Part shown: one piece after another, positions 25,496 through 33,803 of the stretch
How positions within the stretch are numbered: the first letter of the stretch is position 1
Layout of the letters: every line of letters begins with the position of its first letter
Source of the DNA: Alphaproteobacteria bacterium
GTDB lineage: Bacteria > Pseudomonadota > Alphaproteobacteria > Micavibrionales > Micavibrionaceae
NCBI GenBank assembly: GCA_020442425.1
Contig: JAGRKB010000010.1
Coordinates: forward strand, 1 to 64,000
DNA length: 64,000 nt
Reading direction: 5' to 3'
Notes under the pieces: generated by a model
What the model was told of the DNA's origin: nothing
Seen by the model: only the letters and a program-made list of their open reading frames with translations
Database searches by the model: none
Position numbers and translations under genes: made by a program

Positions 25496-26855
25496 TTCCT
25501 TCATCGCGATATTGTGTAAGCTTGTTACGGAGGGTTCGGATAGAAATCCCCAGAATGTTGGCGGCATGGGTACGGTTGCCCAAACAATGATCCAAAGTGT
25601 TTAAAATCATCTCGCGTTCAACATCTGCAATCGTGCGGCCAACTAAGGCCTCGACACCACCGGTATTTTGAACAGCCTTAGAGGAATCCGCAGAAGAAAC
25701 CCCCGCAGGATCAGGCGCATTGGTCGGAGTAGCCGCAGGAGACGCTTGTGCAGAGGCCATGCCGGCAATATGAACGGCATCAGCCTCAATCTCGTCTTGC
25801 ATAGAAACAAGCACCGCGCGGTGCATTGTATTTTCCAACTCCCGAATATTTCCGCGCCAGTGATGAGCTGCAATCTTGGCAGCCGCCTCGGCAGAAATTT
25901 TTTTCCTGTCCATTCCATTCTGTTCAGAGAATTTATCGATAAAGAATTGAGACAATTGAGCGAGATCTGTCTTACGCTCGCGGAGGGAAGGCAGACGGAT
26001 ATTGACAACATTCAAACGGAAATAAAGGTCTTCGCGAAACTCGCCCTTGTTAACAGACTCTTCCAGATTGCGGTTAGAGGTCGCAATAATCCGCACATCG
26101 ATTTTCACGGCATCATTGCTTCCGATGCGAGTAATTTCGCGCTCCTGTATAGCCCGCAAAAGCTTGGCTTGCAGCAGAGGGTGCATTTCAGAAACCTCAT
26201 CGAGCAATAACGTGCCGCCATTGGCTTCCTCGAATTTGCCTAAACGCCGCCCGACAGCTCCTGTAAAAGCTCCTTTCTCATGACCGAACAATTCGGACTC
26301 GAGAAGGTTTTCAGGAATAGCCGCACAGTTAACAGCAATGAAAGGGCCATTCAATCGCTTGGATTTTCGGTGAATATAACGGGACATGACTTCCTTACCC
26401 GTACCGCTTTCACCCGTAATTAAAACAGTCGCTTCAGAGGGGGCAATTTTATCAGCCATCGCAACGACCGGCTTCATCGCCGGGTCACCCGCAATCATAC
26501 TGTTACTCTCTTCGGTCACAGCCTCGATCACGGCTGCGATCAATTCCGCATCTGGAGGAAGAGGGATATATTCTTTAGCACCTTCCTGAATGGCTTTCAC
26601 AGCAGAGCGGGCGTCAGACCCGATCCCGCAAGCAACAACCGGCACATGAATGCGCTCGGTTTTAAGGGCTGTAATAAACTCACCAATTTTTTGCTTCACA
26701 TCGATCATCACAAGGTCAGCGCCTTTGCCGTTCCTCAATGCCCCAAGAGCCTGGTCAGCGTCCTCGCAGTGAATAACCTTCGCTCCGCGTTGCAAAGCAA
26801 TTTTGCCCGCCGCAGAAATATACCCTTCCAATTGTCCGATGATCATTAAGCGCAT
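25476..26855 (-). CDS. flbD: Sigma-54-dependent flagellar transcription activator FlbD
   Basis: A 459-residue bacterial enhancer-binding protein. An N-terminal receiver-like domain (residues 1-115, with an Asp in LVMIDVK) precedes the AAA+ domain with Walker A GESGTGKE, the sigma-54 contact loop GAFTGA and Walker B GGTLLLDEVSE, then a C-terminal Fis-type HTH (NRTHAANILGISIRTLRNKL). In Caulobacter FlbD with FliX activates middle and late flagellar promoters; fliX and three sigma-54 promoters are in this window. Confidence 0.93.
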   Translation of the reverse strand: MRLMIIGQLEGYISAAGKIALQRGAKVIHCEDADQALGALRNGKGADLVMIDVKQKIGEFITALKTERIHVPVVACGIGSDARSAVKAIQEGAKEYIPLPPDAELIAAVIEAVTEESNSMIAGDPAMKPVVAMADKIAPSEATVLITGESGTGKEVMSRYIHRKSKRLNGPFIAVNCAAIPENLLESELFGHEKGAFTGAVGRRLGKFEEANGGTLLLDEVSEMHPLLQAKLLRAIQEREITRIGSNDAVKIDVRIIATSNRNLEESVNKGEFREDLYFRLNVVNIRLPSLRERKTDLAQLSQFFIDKFSEQNGMDRKKISAEAAAKIAAHHWRGNIRELENTMHRAVLVSMQDEIEADAVHIAGMASAQASPAATPTNAPDPAGVSSADSSKAVQNTGGVEALVGRTIADVEREMILNTLDHCLGNRTHAANILGISIRTLRNKLTQYRDEGISVPEA

Positions 26856-26894
26856 GTAATATAGATTCCTTATTTTCGAACATGATAGGGCAAG

Positions 26895-26915
26895 CCCCCT
26901 GATTTTCCAAGGGGG
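26895..26915. other. Hairpin between the flbD start and the upstream gene
   Basis: CCCCCT (26895-26900) pairs with AGGGGG (26910-26915) across a 9-base loop. No T-tract follows on the minus strand, so it is not a convincing intrinsic terminator; it may be an RNA leader element of flbD. Confidence 0.4.
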
Positions 26916-26951
26916 AAGAACAAAACGTTCACATAATATGAAGGGGAGGGG

Positions 26952-27362
26952 CTATTCTGTAACCAGACCCTCAACGGAAGGTTCCACAGCAAGGCATTGT
27001 CCTGATTGGCAGGAAACGGTGGGTTCCAAGAGAATGTCACAGGTGCTGGTCATCCCCAATGACATGTTGCGCCTGTGATCTTCGTCATTATATTGCTGAA
27101 CCAGATCAATCAGCTTGTCCTCGTCAGCATGAGGGGACGAATAAATTAGAAAAGACTTAAACCCGCCACAAGGTTTATCGCCATAGCCTATAGCATGGCA
27201 GTCTGTATCTGTTTCACAAGAAAGGTTTTGGGTCATGGATTTAATTTCTGTTTCAAGCGCGACAAGCGTTGTTAAATTATAGGGCTCAATCATATCAGCG
27301 CGAGCTTGGTGGGAGAAAACACTGGTAACAAGCAGGAATAATACAAGAGGTAGTTTTTTCAT
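26952..27362 (-). CDS. Secreted cysteine-containing protein of unknown function
   Basis: The 136-residue product has a signal peptide (LPLVLFLLVTSVF, cleavage near ARA about residue 22). The mature part carries five cysteines in the pattern CETDTDCHAIGYGDKPCGG, then C and SCQSGQC, typical of small disulfide-bonded periplasmic proteins. I know this pattern from uncharacterised proteobacterial proteins but not a function. It sits inside the fliN-flbD interval on the same strand, so it may be co-transcribed with the flagellar operon. Confidence 0.65.
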   Translation of the reverse strand: MKKLPLVLFLLVTSVFSHQARADMIEPYNLTTLVALETEIKSMTQNLSCETDTDCHAIGYGDKPCGGFKSFLIYSSPHADEDKLIDLVQQYNDEDHRRNMSLGMTSTCDILLEPTVSCQSGQCLAVEPSVEGLVTE

Positions 27363-27371
27363 AGTGATATA

Positions 27372-27728
27372 TTAGCTCTGCTCGGATTTCACAATCTCGG
27401 TCATGGTAATCCCCAAACGGTCTTCCACCACCACAACTTCGCCACGCGCAACAAGGCGGTTATTCACGTAGATATCAATCGATTCTCCAACCTTACGATC
27501 AAGCTCGATCACCGCACCACGACCCAGTTTCAAGAGTTGTGAAACTTTCATCGAGGAACGGCCGAGAACAGCAGAAATCTGAACCGGAATATCATAGATA
27601 GCCGTGACATCACTCGCCATCGGCTCTCCATATTCGAAAGGATTTTCCTCTTCCGGAATCCCCTCGGATTGAATTTCATTCAGATCAAAATCCGAGGAAC
27701 CAGCATTTGGATTTTCGGGATCGGTCAT
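27372..27728 (-). CDS. fliN: Flagellar motor switch protein FliN
   Basis: Component of the C-ring that binds CheY-P-controlled FliM and FliH. The 118-residue product has an acidic N-terminus and the SpoA domain: YDIPVQISAVLGRSSMKVSQ, LLKLGRGAVIELDRKVGESI, VNNRLVARGEVVVVEDRLGI. Its ATG overlaps the fliH stop (ATGA). Confidence 0.95.
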   Translation of the reverse strand: MTDPENPNAGSSDFDLNEIQSEGIPEEENPFEYGEPMASDVTAIYDIPVQISAVLGRSSMKVSQLLKLGRGAVIELDRKVGESIDIYVNNRLVARGEVVVVEDRLGITMTEIVKSEQS

Positions 27729-28426
27729 TGATCTTCTCCTTCATTCGTAACGTCATCTTGCAAGGGAGGCTCAGCGGCCTCTGATTCTGTATTGTGACTT
27801 TTTTGAGGCAAAGGAGCAAGTACATCTTCTAACGCACCCACAATCGCCCCGACCAAAGCGTCCTGATTTCTCAAGGCGCCACCATTTTCCCAGGATAATC
27901 TACAGCTTCCGGGCATCAGTTCGGCTCCGGACTTTAGGATAAGTCGACCTTCCGAGGATTCGAGCAGCAGCCCGATCTGGGCTTCGATATCATTCAGGTC
28001 AGCTTCCGGAACTTCCATGATAATCCGTGCCCGATCTTGAATTTCGATTACATCACGGATAGTTTGGACAACTTCATCAATACTGTGCTTGGCAGAAAAA
28101 GACGGAAAGATTCGTGTAAAAATTTCTCGGGCAAGATGAACAGCTTCCTCTTCAAAACGCTTTTCCCGCATCTGCTCAGCCAACAGCAAAGACTTAATCT
28201 GATCGTTCAATCCCGAAACTTGAGAGGCAATATATTGTTCCCGCGAGACCCGAGCCTCTTCAAAAGCCTGTTCGCGTCCTTTTAGAATGCCCTCTTGCTC
28301 GGCGGCCTCCATTTCATCCATATTGAATGTGGGAGGGGGGGGAGGAAGATCAATATCATCCACCCGCTTAGCACCGCTATCGAAATTGTTGAGATCAAAA
28401 AAATATTTCTTACGTTCGTTGGACAC
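27725..28426 (-). CDS. fliH: Flagellar assembly protein FliH
   Basis: Regulator of the export ATPase FliI. The product of 233 residues has a Pro-rich region near residue 27, a Glu-rich helical middle (EGILKGREQAFEEARV, which resembles the GxxxG-type repeat region) and a FliH C-terminal domain (IFPSFSAKHSIDEVVQTIRD, then SCRLSWENGGALRN). GTG 28426 has GGAG at 5 bases, so it is preferred over GTG 28432. Order fliF-fliG-fliH-fliN supports the call; fliI is not in the window. Confidence 0.85.
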   Translation of the reverse strand: MSNERKKYFFDLNNFDSGAKRVDDIDLPPPPPTFNMDEMEAAEQEGILKGREQAFEEARVSREQYIASQVSGLNDQIKSLLLAEQMREKRFEEEAVHLAREIFTRIFPSFSAKHSIDEVVQTIRDVIEIQDRARIIMEVPEADLNDIEAQIGLLLESSEGRLILKSGAELMPGSCRLSWENGGALRNQDALVGAIVGALEDVLAPLPQKSHNTESEAAEPPLQDDVTNEGEDQ

Positions 28427-28468
28427 ATTCACTCCAAAATTCTACCAAAGAACAAAGCCGCAAAATCT

Positions 28469-29491
28469 CTAATAGATCATAGCGTCTTCGTCATTATTCC
28501 CCTTGGCCAGAACAATCTCACCACGAGACTCAAGGTCCTTGGCAACATTGACAATATATTGTTGTGCCTCCTCAACGTCCTTGAGACGCACAGGACCCAT
28601 AGCCGCCATATCCTCTTTCATGATCTTGGCGGCGCGCTCTGACATATTCGAGAAGAACAAATCTTTCAGTGTATCGGTAGCCCCTTTGAGAGCCGTCGGA
28701 AGCTTGTCTTTATCGGCAGCACGAATAATCGTCTGGATCGAGGTAGGATCAAGACCGTTAAGATCTTCAAAGGTAAACATCAACGCACGGATTTTCTCGG
28801 CAGCATCCGGCGCAGTCTCTTCCAAAGACCCCATGATACGGCTCTCGACAGAACGTTCGAGATTGTTGAAAATCTCGGCCATCAACTCGTGAGAATCTCG
28901 ACGGGTTGTTTTGGCAAGGTTCGCCATAAATTCAACACGAAGGGTTTTCTCGACATCATCCAAAACTTCCTTCTGAATGGCTTCCATCCGCAACATACGG
29001 TGAATAACTTCCAGAGAAAATCCTTCAGGCAATAAAGCCAAAACACGGGCAGCGTGATCGGTTGAAATCTTGGATAACACCACAGCCACAGTTTGTGGAT
29101 ATTCTTTTTGAAGAAAGTTCGCCAGAATTTCTTCATTCACATTGCCAAGCTTTTCCCACATCGTCCGACCGGCAGGCCCACGGATTTCTTCCATGATCGT
29201 GCCAATCTTGTCTTTGTTTAAACCAGCTTTGGACAGCAAGCGTTCAGTGCTTTCATACGTCCCGACCAAAGAGCTGCTGGATGACATCTGCTCGGCAAAC
29301 TCCATAAACAGACGCTCAACAACCGAAGAACTGACCCGCCCCAAATTGGCCATGGTTTGAGAAATTTCAAGAATCTCCTCCTCATCCATATTTTGGAAGA
29401 TACGAGCTGTATGTTCTTCACCTAACGATAAAAGAAAAATCGCCGCCTTCTCAACACCGGATAAAGTTCTAAAATCCTCTTTAACGCGCAT
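28469..29491 (-). CDS. fliG: Flagellar motor switch protein FliG
   Basis: Torque-generating rotor protein that connects the MS-ring to FliM/FliN. The 340-residue product shows [20 protein letters not shown], the middle domain with [14 protein letters not shown], the conserved [14 protein letters not shown] and the C-terminal charged helix ([18 protein letters not shown]). It starts one base after the fliF stop with AGGAG upstream. Confidence 0.97.
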   Translation of the reverse strand: MRVKEDFRTLSGVEKAAIFLLSLGEEHTARIFQNMDEEEILEISQTMANLGRVSSSVVERLFMEFAEQMSSSSSLVGTYESTERLLSKAGLNKDKIGTIMEEIRGPAGRTMWEKLGNVNEEILANFLQKEYPQTVAVVLSKISTDHAARVLALLPEGFSLEVIHRMLRMEAIQKEVLDDVEKTLRVEFMANLAKTTRRDSHELMAEIFNNLERSVESRIMGSLEETAPDAAEKIRALMFTFEDLNGLDPTSIQTIIRAADKDKLPTALKGATDTLKDLFFSNMSERAAKIMKEDMAAMGPVRLKDVEEAQQYIVNVAKDLESRGEIVLAKGNNDEDAMIY

Positions 29492-31213
29492 CTAGTTATT
29501 CTCCTGAGCCATCCAACTACGAAGAACAGAAACTGTTTCTTCCGGATACGCTGAAATAATATCTTCGACTTTCTTGAGGGTCGATGCCTTGACACGACCT
29601 TCAACTTTTTGAACATCAATCATGGCATCATCATCGCCGGCTTGGGAGAGTAAAAACTCATCAGCCCCATTAGGGTTGGCCATCCCACCGGGCCCGGACA
29701 ACGCGCCGAGAGTACCACCCCCCATTCCTGGAGGCATTAGAGCAGGGTTGCCCCCGACAGAGCTTCCCAAAAGTCCGGCGCTATCCATCGAGGGATCTTG
29801 AGCGCCTTGTGGATCCGACATTTCATCAGCAGCTAGCAAACGTCCGACCATCGGCTGCAGAACGAGAAGCACAACCAGAATAACCATCACGACAACGGTT
29901 AGAACTTCAGCAAAATCAAGAATTTCGGAACGATCAAATCCGAGAATTTTTCCTTCCAAATCTTCAGGCTCGGTAGAAACATCGGCAAACTGCATATTGA
30001 CGACTTCAAGCTTGTCACCGCGAGTTTCGTCATAACCGATCGCGGATGAGATCAAAGTGGTTAAGGCCTGAACTTCTTGTTCTGTTCGAGGCTTATATGT
30101 TTTATTGCCTTCGGCATCGGTTTCATATGTTCCGTCAATCAGAACTCCAACAGAGAGTTTGCGAACTTCTCCTGTCTCTCGCACAATAGAACGCACAGTT
30201 TTGCTAATCTCGAAATTGGTGGTCTCTTCCGTCCGCGCCGCAGAGGCTGTAGGCCCGCCGCCATTCAGCAAATCGGCATTTCCACCGGGCACGTTATTTT
30301 CAACAGAGACAGAGCTGGAGCCAGCATCAGTCTCCGAGCTGTTATCGGCGATCGTCTGGGTAGAGCGGATAACTTGCCCGTCAGGATCATAAATTTCCTG
30401 ATTTTCACTCAATCGGTCAAAGTTCAATTCTGCGACGACATTTGCGCGTACATTTCCGTACCCGACTGTACGACCGACCAAATCCTCGATCACGCGCGTC
30501 ATGTGCTGCTCATATTTGTTTTTGGCATCCTGAGCTTTATTGGAGAGCAAAGTAGAATCATCCTGATCGCCCCCTGCCAATAGAACGCCCTCGGAATCCA
30601 CAATCGAAACATTTTTGGTTTTAAGTCCGGGAACCGCAGAAGCAATAAGAGACTGGATCCCCTGAACTTGATCCCGATCAAGATTACCGCCGCCGCGAAG
30701 CTTCAAGAAGACGCTGGCACTGGCAGGACGGCTCTCACGCTGAAACAATTCCCGCTGAGGTAAAACAAGGTGAACACGAGCGCTACGCACAGGCTCGAGA
30801 GCGGAAATAGTCCGCCCCAGCTCCCCTTCAAGAGCGCGAACCTGATTAATGTTTTGAACAAAGCTTGTGGTCCCGAAACTGGATTGCTTATCAAACAACT
30901 CATATCCCAAAGAAGCACCATTGGCCAAACCGGCTTGAGAGATCATAACGCGAGCGCGCCCGATATCTTTCTCGGAAACTTTGATAGTCTCACCATCCGC
31001 AGAAATTTCATAGGAGATGTTGGCTTCTTCAAGCTTTGTAGAAATAGCTGCAGAATCTTCAGCAGAAAGTTCTTTGTAAAGCATCTTCATACGCGGCGCA
31101 GACACCTGCATGGAAATGTATACAAAAAATATCAATAGCCCAATCAAAACAGCGCCCATGATGCTGAGGCGAGCAGGGCCTAGTTTTTTGAGCGTCTCTA
31201 AAAAGTTATTCAC
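29492..31213 (-). CDS. fliF: Flagellar MS-ring protein FliF
   Basis: Membrane ring protein that nucleates flagellar assembly. The 573-residue product has two membrane helices (LSIMGAVLIGLLIFFVYISM near the N-terminus; VLTVVVMVILVVLLVLQPMV near residue 455), ring-building domains (QRELFQRESRPASASVFLKL; VGRTVGYGNVRANVVAELNF) and a cytoplasmic C-terminus that binds FliG (VLRSWMAQENN). First gene of the fliF-fliG-fliH-fliN unit. Confidence 0.97.
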   Translation of the reverse strand: MNNFLETLKKLGPARLSIMGAVLIGLLIFFVYISMQVSAPRMKMLYKELSAEDSAAISTKLEEANISYEISADGETIKVSEKDIGRARVMISQAGLANGASLGYELFDKQSSFGTTSFVQNINQVRALEGELGRTISALEPVRSARVHLVLPQRELFQRESRPASASVFLKLRGGGNLDRDQVQGIQSLIASAVPGLKTKNVSIVDSEGVLLAGGDQDDSTLLSNKAQDAKNKYEQHMTRVIEDLVGRTVGYGNVRANVVAELNFDRLSENQEIYDPDGQVIRSTQTIADNSSETDAGSSSVSVENNVPGGNADLLNGGGPTASAARTEETTNFEISKTVRSIVRETGEVRKLSVGVLIDGTYETDAEGNKTYKPRTEQEVQALTTLISSAIGYDETRGDKLEVVNMQFADVSTEPEDLEGKILGFDRSEILDFAEVLTVVVMVILVVLLVLQPMVGRLLAADEMSDPQGAQDPSMDSAGLLGSSVGGNPALMPPGMGGGTLGALSGPGGMANPNGADEFLLSQAGDDDAMIDVQKVEGRVKASTLKKVEDIISAYPEETVSVLRSWMAQENN

Positions 31214-31656
31214 TACTGTTTCCCGTTTGTGAGTGCCGGACGGCTAGGATGATTGGTGTTTCGGAATCGCGAATCGTCGCGGATATACTAGGGTATTGTG
31301 GCGTGTTTCCGAAATACTTCAACTAAAATCCCGCAGACTGGGCAGATTAAATTCAGTTATGTTGCATATCGTATCTATTTTACAGGCATGGACTCTCTAT
31401 ACGATCATCCACCTTTCAGTATAGCAGGAATCTGCGAATCTTTCCATAGAGGATGCAGAAAAAGCTAACAAATTCAAAGTCGTATAGTTATGTGAATCGC
31501 CTGCGTTTGTGGGATGGTGTGAAGCCGAATCGTTCTGCGGGGTTGTGGCCTCTATTTTGATGAGGTCGAGGTATGACACTATAGGTGTGTCTCCTGTATC
31601 TGTTGAAAATTAACGGTTTCTTTACTAAAAAGTTGTTTTCTAGCAGGTGAAAAATA
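31214..31656. other. Intergenic region upstream of fliF, no gene seen
   Basis: This stretch separates the divergent fliF and FlaG-like genes. I find no supported gene and no sigma-54 core for fliF. An 8-base inverted repeat TTTCGGAA/TTCCGAAA (about 31260 and 31307) spans the expected fliF promoter area and could be an operator. Confidence 0.4.
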
Positions 31657-31685
31657 TTGACCTGTACACGCAGGTGGGGTATCAT
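31657..31685 (+). promoter_or_regulatory. Sigma-70-type promoter for the FlaG-like gene
   Basis: TTGACC (31657-31662), exactly 17 bases, then TATCAT (31680-31685): each one base from consensus. It precedes the start at 31770 by about 80 bases. Confidence 0.6.
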
Positions 31686-31769
31686 GATAATAGGAGTAGA
31701 TGTATATTATGGACTAAAATCTATAAGACGCATCTAAATGTAAAAGGGACAAAAGGTAAGGGAAGCGAA

Positions 31770-32261
31770 ATGATAGAGGCAGTCAATGCCATATCGACAA
31801 ATGCACAGACCCTGCGCGCAGTAGCGGAGCAGACTGCGACGACTCAGTCGTTCGCATCTAATCCGGCAAGAGTGCAGGCGGCTGCTGTCATTGCTCCATA
31901 TCTAAGTCCGCATGTCGATTTAAATGGCGGATCAAGTAAGCCGATCTTTATCGTGCGAGATTCTGCAACCGGTGAACATGTTCGTCAGTTCCCTACAGAA
32001 GGACAGATCCGCGCTTATCAGCGTGCCAAAGACTCTCAAGCGCGTGCGCAAGCTCAGGCATTGAGCCAAGCCCAGTTCAAGAGCCAGGAACATCAGGCCG
32101 ATCTCGTTGAGAGCAGCGTACAGTTCCGCCAAGCTCGTCAGGAAGTAAAAGTGGAGCAAAAACCACAGCCTCTACCCGGAAGTGGTTCGGGCGGTGGAGT
32201 GTCAGAAGCCTCACCTACAGTGTCCGTTGGTAAAGGGTCGTCGGTAGACACAAATGCCTAA
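31770..32261 (+). CDS. FlaG-like flagellar protein
   Basis: The 163-residue product starts at ATG 31770 behind AAGGTAAGGGA; the longer upstream frame would read through the promoter and is not preferred. Residues around 50-80 (KPIFIVRDSATGEHVRQFPT) match the FlaG signature, in which a DxxTGExxRQxP segment is typical. The rest is Gln/Ala-rich and disordered with a Gly/Ser-rich tail. FlaG proteins affect filament length in polar flagellates. The position opposite flbT supports a flagellar role, but homology is limited to the motif. Confidence 0.6.
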   Translation: MIEAVNAISTNAQTLRAVAEQTATTQSFASNPARVQAAAVIAPYLSPHVDLNGGSSKPIFIVRDSATGEHVRQFPTEGQIRAYQRAKDSQARAQAQALSQAQFKSQEHQADLVESSVQFRQARQEVKVEQKPQPLPGSGSGGGVSEASPTVSVGKGSSVDTNA

Positions 32262-32302
32262 CATGTAAAATGTTCCATGTGAACAGTTGAATGGTACGAA
32301 AC

Positions 32303-32330
32303 AAAAGCCGCCCACATGGACGGCTTTTTT
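32303..32330 (+). terminator. Rho-independent terminator between convergent genes
   Basis: AAAAGCCG (32303-32310) pairs with CGGCTTTT (32321-32328) across a 10-base loop, followed by T residues. The A-rich left arm means it could also serve flbT on the minus strand. Confidence 0.8.
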
Positions 32331-32364
32331 AATTTTGAGAATGTGGTCTTTCCCTTGGGGCTGA

Positions 32365-32772
32365 CTATTGGGGATTAGAAATATCAACACCGCTGGCAGC
32401 TAAAATCTCTTCTTCATGGGAGATCAGATCGCGAGCCTCTCGCAATGCTTTGTAATAATGGCCTTCAACAATATTGGAATTAATGCGGGCAAAATAAAGA
32501 GCAGTGCTTGGCACAGCAGATTGAATCATGCGAAGCAGTTCGAAATATTTCGGGTGATATTCTCTCGGGTTGCGAGCCAAATACATACATTGAATAAGAA
32601 AATAAACTTTCTTGCATGGCGTAACCGCATCATCCTCTTGCATAACGTCTTTTTCACGCAAAATCGGTGTATCACCGGAAATATGAAGGCGGGTTCTCTG
32701 CTTATCATTTGTTAAAACAGCAGAGCCAATTAGAATCTTTTCTTCAGGTTTTAAATCAATAATCAGTGCCAT
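32365..32772 (-). CDS. flbT: Flagellin synthesis regulator FlbT
   Basis: Post-transcriptional repressor that binds the flagellin mRNA leader in Caulobacter. The 135-residue product shows LKPEEKILIGSAVLTNDKQR, DTPILREKDVM, AVTPCKKVYFLIQCMYLA and HYYKALREARDLISHEEEIL, matching the family. It follows the 263-residue gene by 42 bases on the same strand. Confidence 0.88.
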   Translation of the reverse strand: MALIIDLKPEEKILIGSAVLTNDKQRTRLHISGDTPILREKDVMQEDDAVTPCKKVYFLIQCMYLARNPREYHPKYFELLRMIQSAVPSTALYFARINSNIVEGHYYKALREARDLISHEEEILAASGVDISNPQ

Positions 32773-32814
32773 AGTTTATAACTTCCATTGTTAATTTAAG
32801 AGTGGCTTATTACT

Positions 32815-33606
32815 CTATTGAATCTTAAGGGTTTCCAGTTGAACGGATTGCGTCTCAAAGGCCATGGATTCCTCAGCGTTAAAATCCTGACACGCTTCAA
32901 TCAAAGGCAAAAGAGCCGCTTGATCGGAAGCAGAAGCCGTTGGAGAGGAAAGATGATCCTGCGCTTGTGTTAAGTAAGACATCGTAATCTCGCAAAACTC
33001 GCGTCTTGTTTTGATCGTCGCTATATCTGAAGAAATCATATTTTTGAGAGTGACGGCCAAGTCAATGCCGTTTGCAATATCAATACGGGAATTCTGGATA
33101 CTGTGAAGACTGGTAAAGTCAGGGTCTCGAATTCCAAGCCCTTCAGGCGTTAAGTCAAGTCCGAGTGTATCAAGGCAGGATTTTCCGGCCACATCAAAAC
33201 GAATAGACAGGGTTTCACCCTTTAACAAATTTACATCCTTGCTTTCGCCGGCTCTGGAAACCAGCTCCCGCAAACGGGAGAGGGTGCGTTGGTACCATTC
33301 GGCACATTCGGAAATTTTGTCTCTGTATTTTTCCAGACCGTCTTTTTCTTCCGCCATATTTCTGGCGCGAATGGTCTGTCCGCCCGCTTCTTCCAAAAGG
33401 GCAATGACATTTTGTGTCTCTGTCAAAGAATGCTCTAGAAGGTCAAGATTGTTCTCGAACCCTGACAAAATTTTCAAACAATCACGGCGGGAAGATTTGA
33501 TGTGAGCAAGAATAATCTTATCTGCACCCGCAGCAGAGCTGGGAGCTTCTCCGATTCTGGAAAGAGTCTTTTCTAATGTCGAGGATAAAAAAATCTGGTT
33601 TGTCAT
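32815..33606 (-). CDS. Unrecognised helical protein, possibly flagellin-like
   Basis: The 263-residue product has long helical N- and C-terminal parts (ILSGFENNLDLLEHSLTETQ; MISSDIATIKTRREFCEITM) around a short middle domain, an arrangement like flagellins and hook-associated proteins. The N-terminal IRARNMAEE segment resembles the helix after the D0 domain. Cysteines are unusual for flagellin. It has an AGGAGG ribosome site and lies directly upstream of flbT. The flagellin-like idea is inference from layout and context; the protein could be an unrelated helical partner. Confidence 0.45.
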   Translation of the reverse strand: MTNQIFLSSTLEKTLSRIGEAPSSAAGADKIILAHIKSSRRDCLKILSGFENNLDLLEHSLTETQNVIALLEEAGGQTIRARNMAEEKDGLEKYRDKISECAEWYQRTLSRLRELVSRAGESKDVNLLKGETLSIRFDVAGKSCLDTLGLDLTPEGLGIRDPDFTSLHSIQNSRIDIANGIDLAVTLKNMISSDIATIKTRREFCEITMSYLTQAQDHLSSPTASASDQAALLPLIEACQDFNAEESMAFETQSVQLETLKIQ

Positions 33607-33675
33607 GTCCTGCTAGTCCTCCTTTCTGGGGGCAACGGCTAACCGGGCGTAATCCTCACGCCTAGCACAGAATAC

Positions 33676-33696
33676 ATTATACTCTAATATAGAGTA
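33676..33696 (-). promoter_or_regulatory. -10 box and overlapping perfect inverted repeat
   Basis: On the minus strand a perfect TATAAT (plus 33676-33681) lies about 70 bases before ATG 33606. A perfect inverted repeat TACTCTA-ATA-TAGAGTA (33680-33696) overlaps its upstream edge, in the spacer between -10 and -35. Its position is that of an operator. Confidence 0.55.
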
Positions 33697-33710
33697 ATTA
33701 ACAGATCCTT

Positions 33711-33743
33711 AAAAAAGAGTGCCCGGAACATCCGGACACTCTC
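33711..33743 (-). terminator. Rho-independent terminator of the flgI-flgJ-flgN-fliK operon
   Basis: On the minus strand GAGTGTCCGGA pairs with TCCGGGCACTC across a 3-base loop (one G-U pair) and is followed by six T residues. Confidence 0.88.
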
Positions 33744-33803
33744 GAAATCAATAAGAAAGACGCAGAAACGCAAATCCAAAAAAAAACTACTATTCAGAAG
33801 GTT

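Noticed and set aside
31488-31685. Minus-strand ORF in the fliF upstream region
   Set aside because: No ribosome site or recognisable protein features, and it overlaps the predicted promoter.
31647-31769. Longer N-terminus of the FlaG-like protein
   Set aside because: It would be translated through the predicted promoter and has no ribosome site, whereas ATG 31770 has one.
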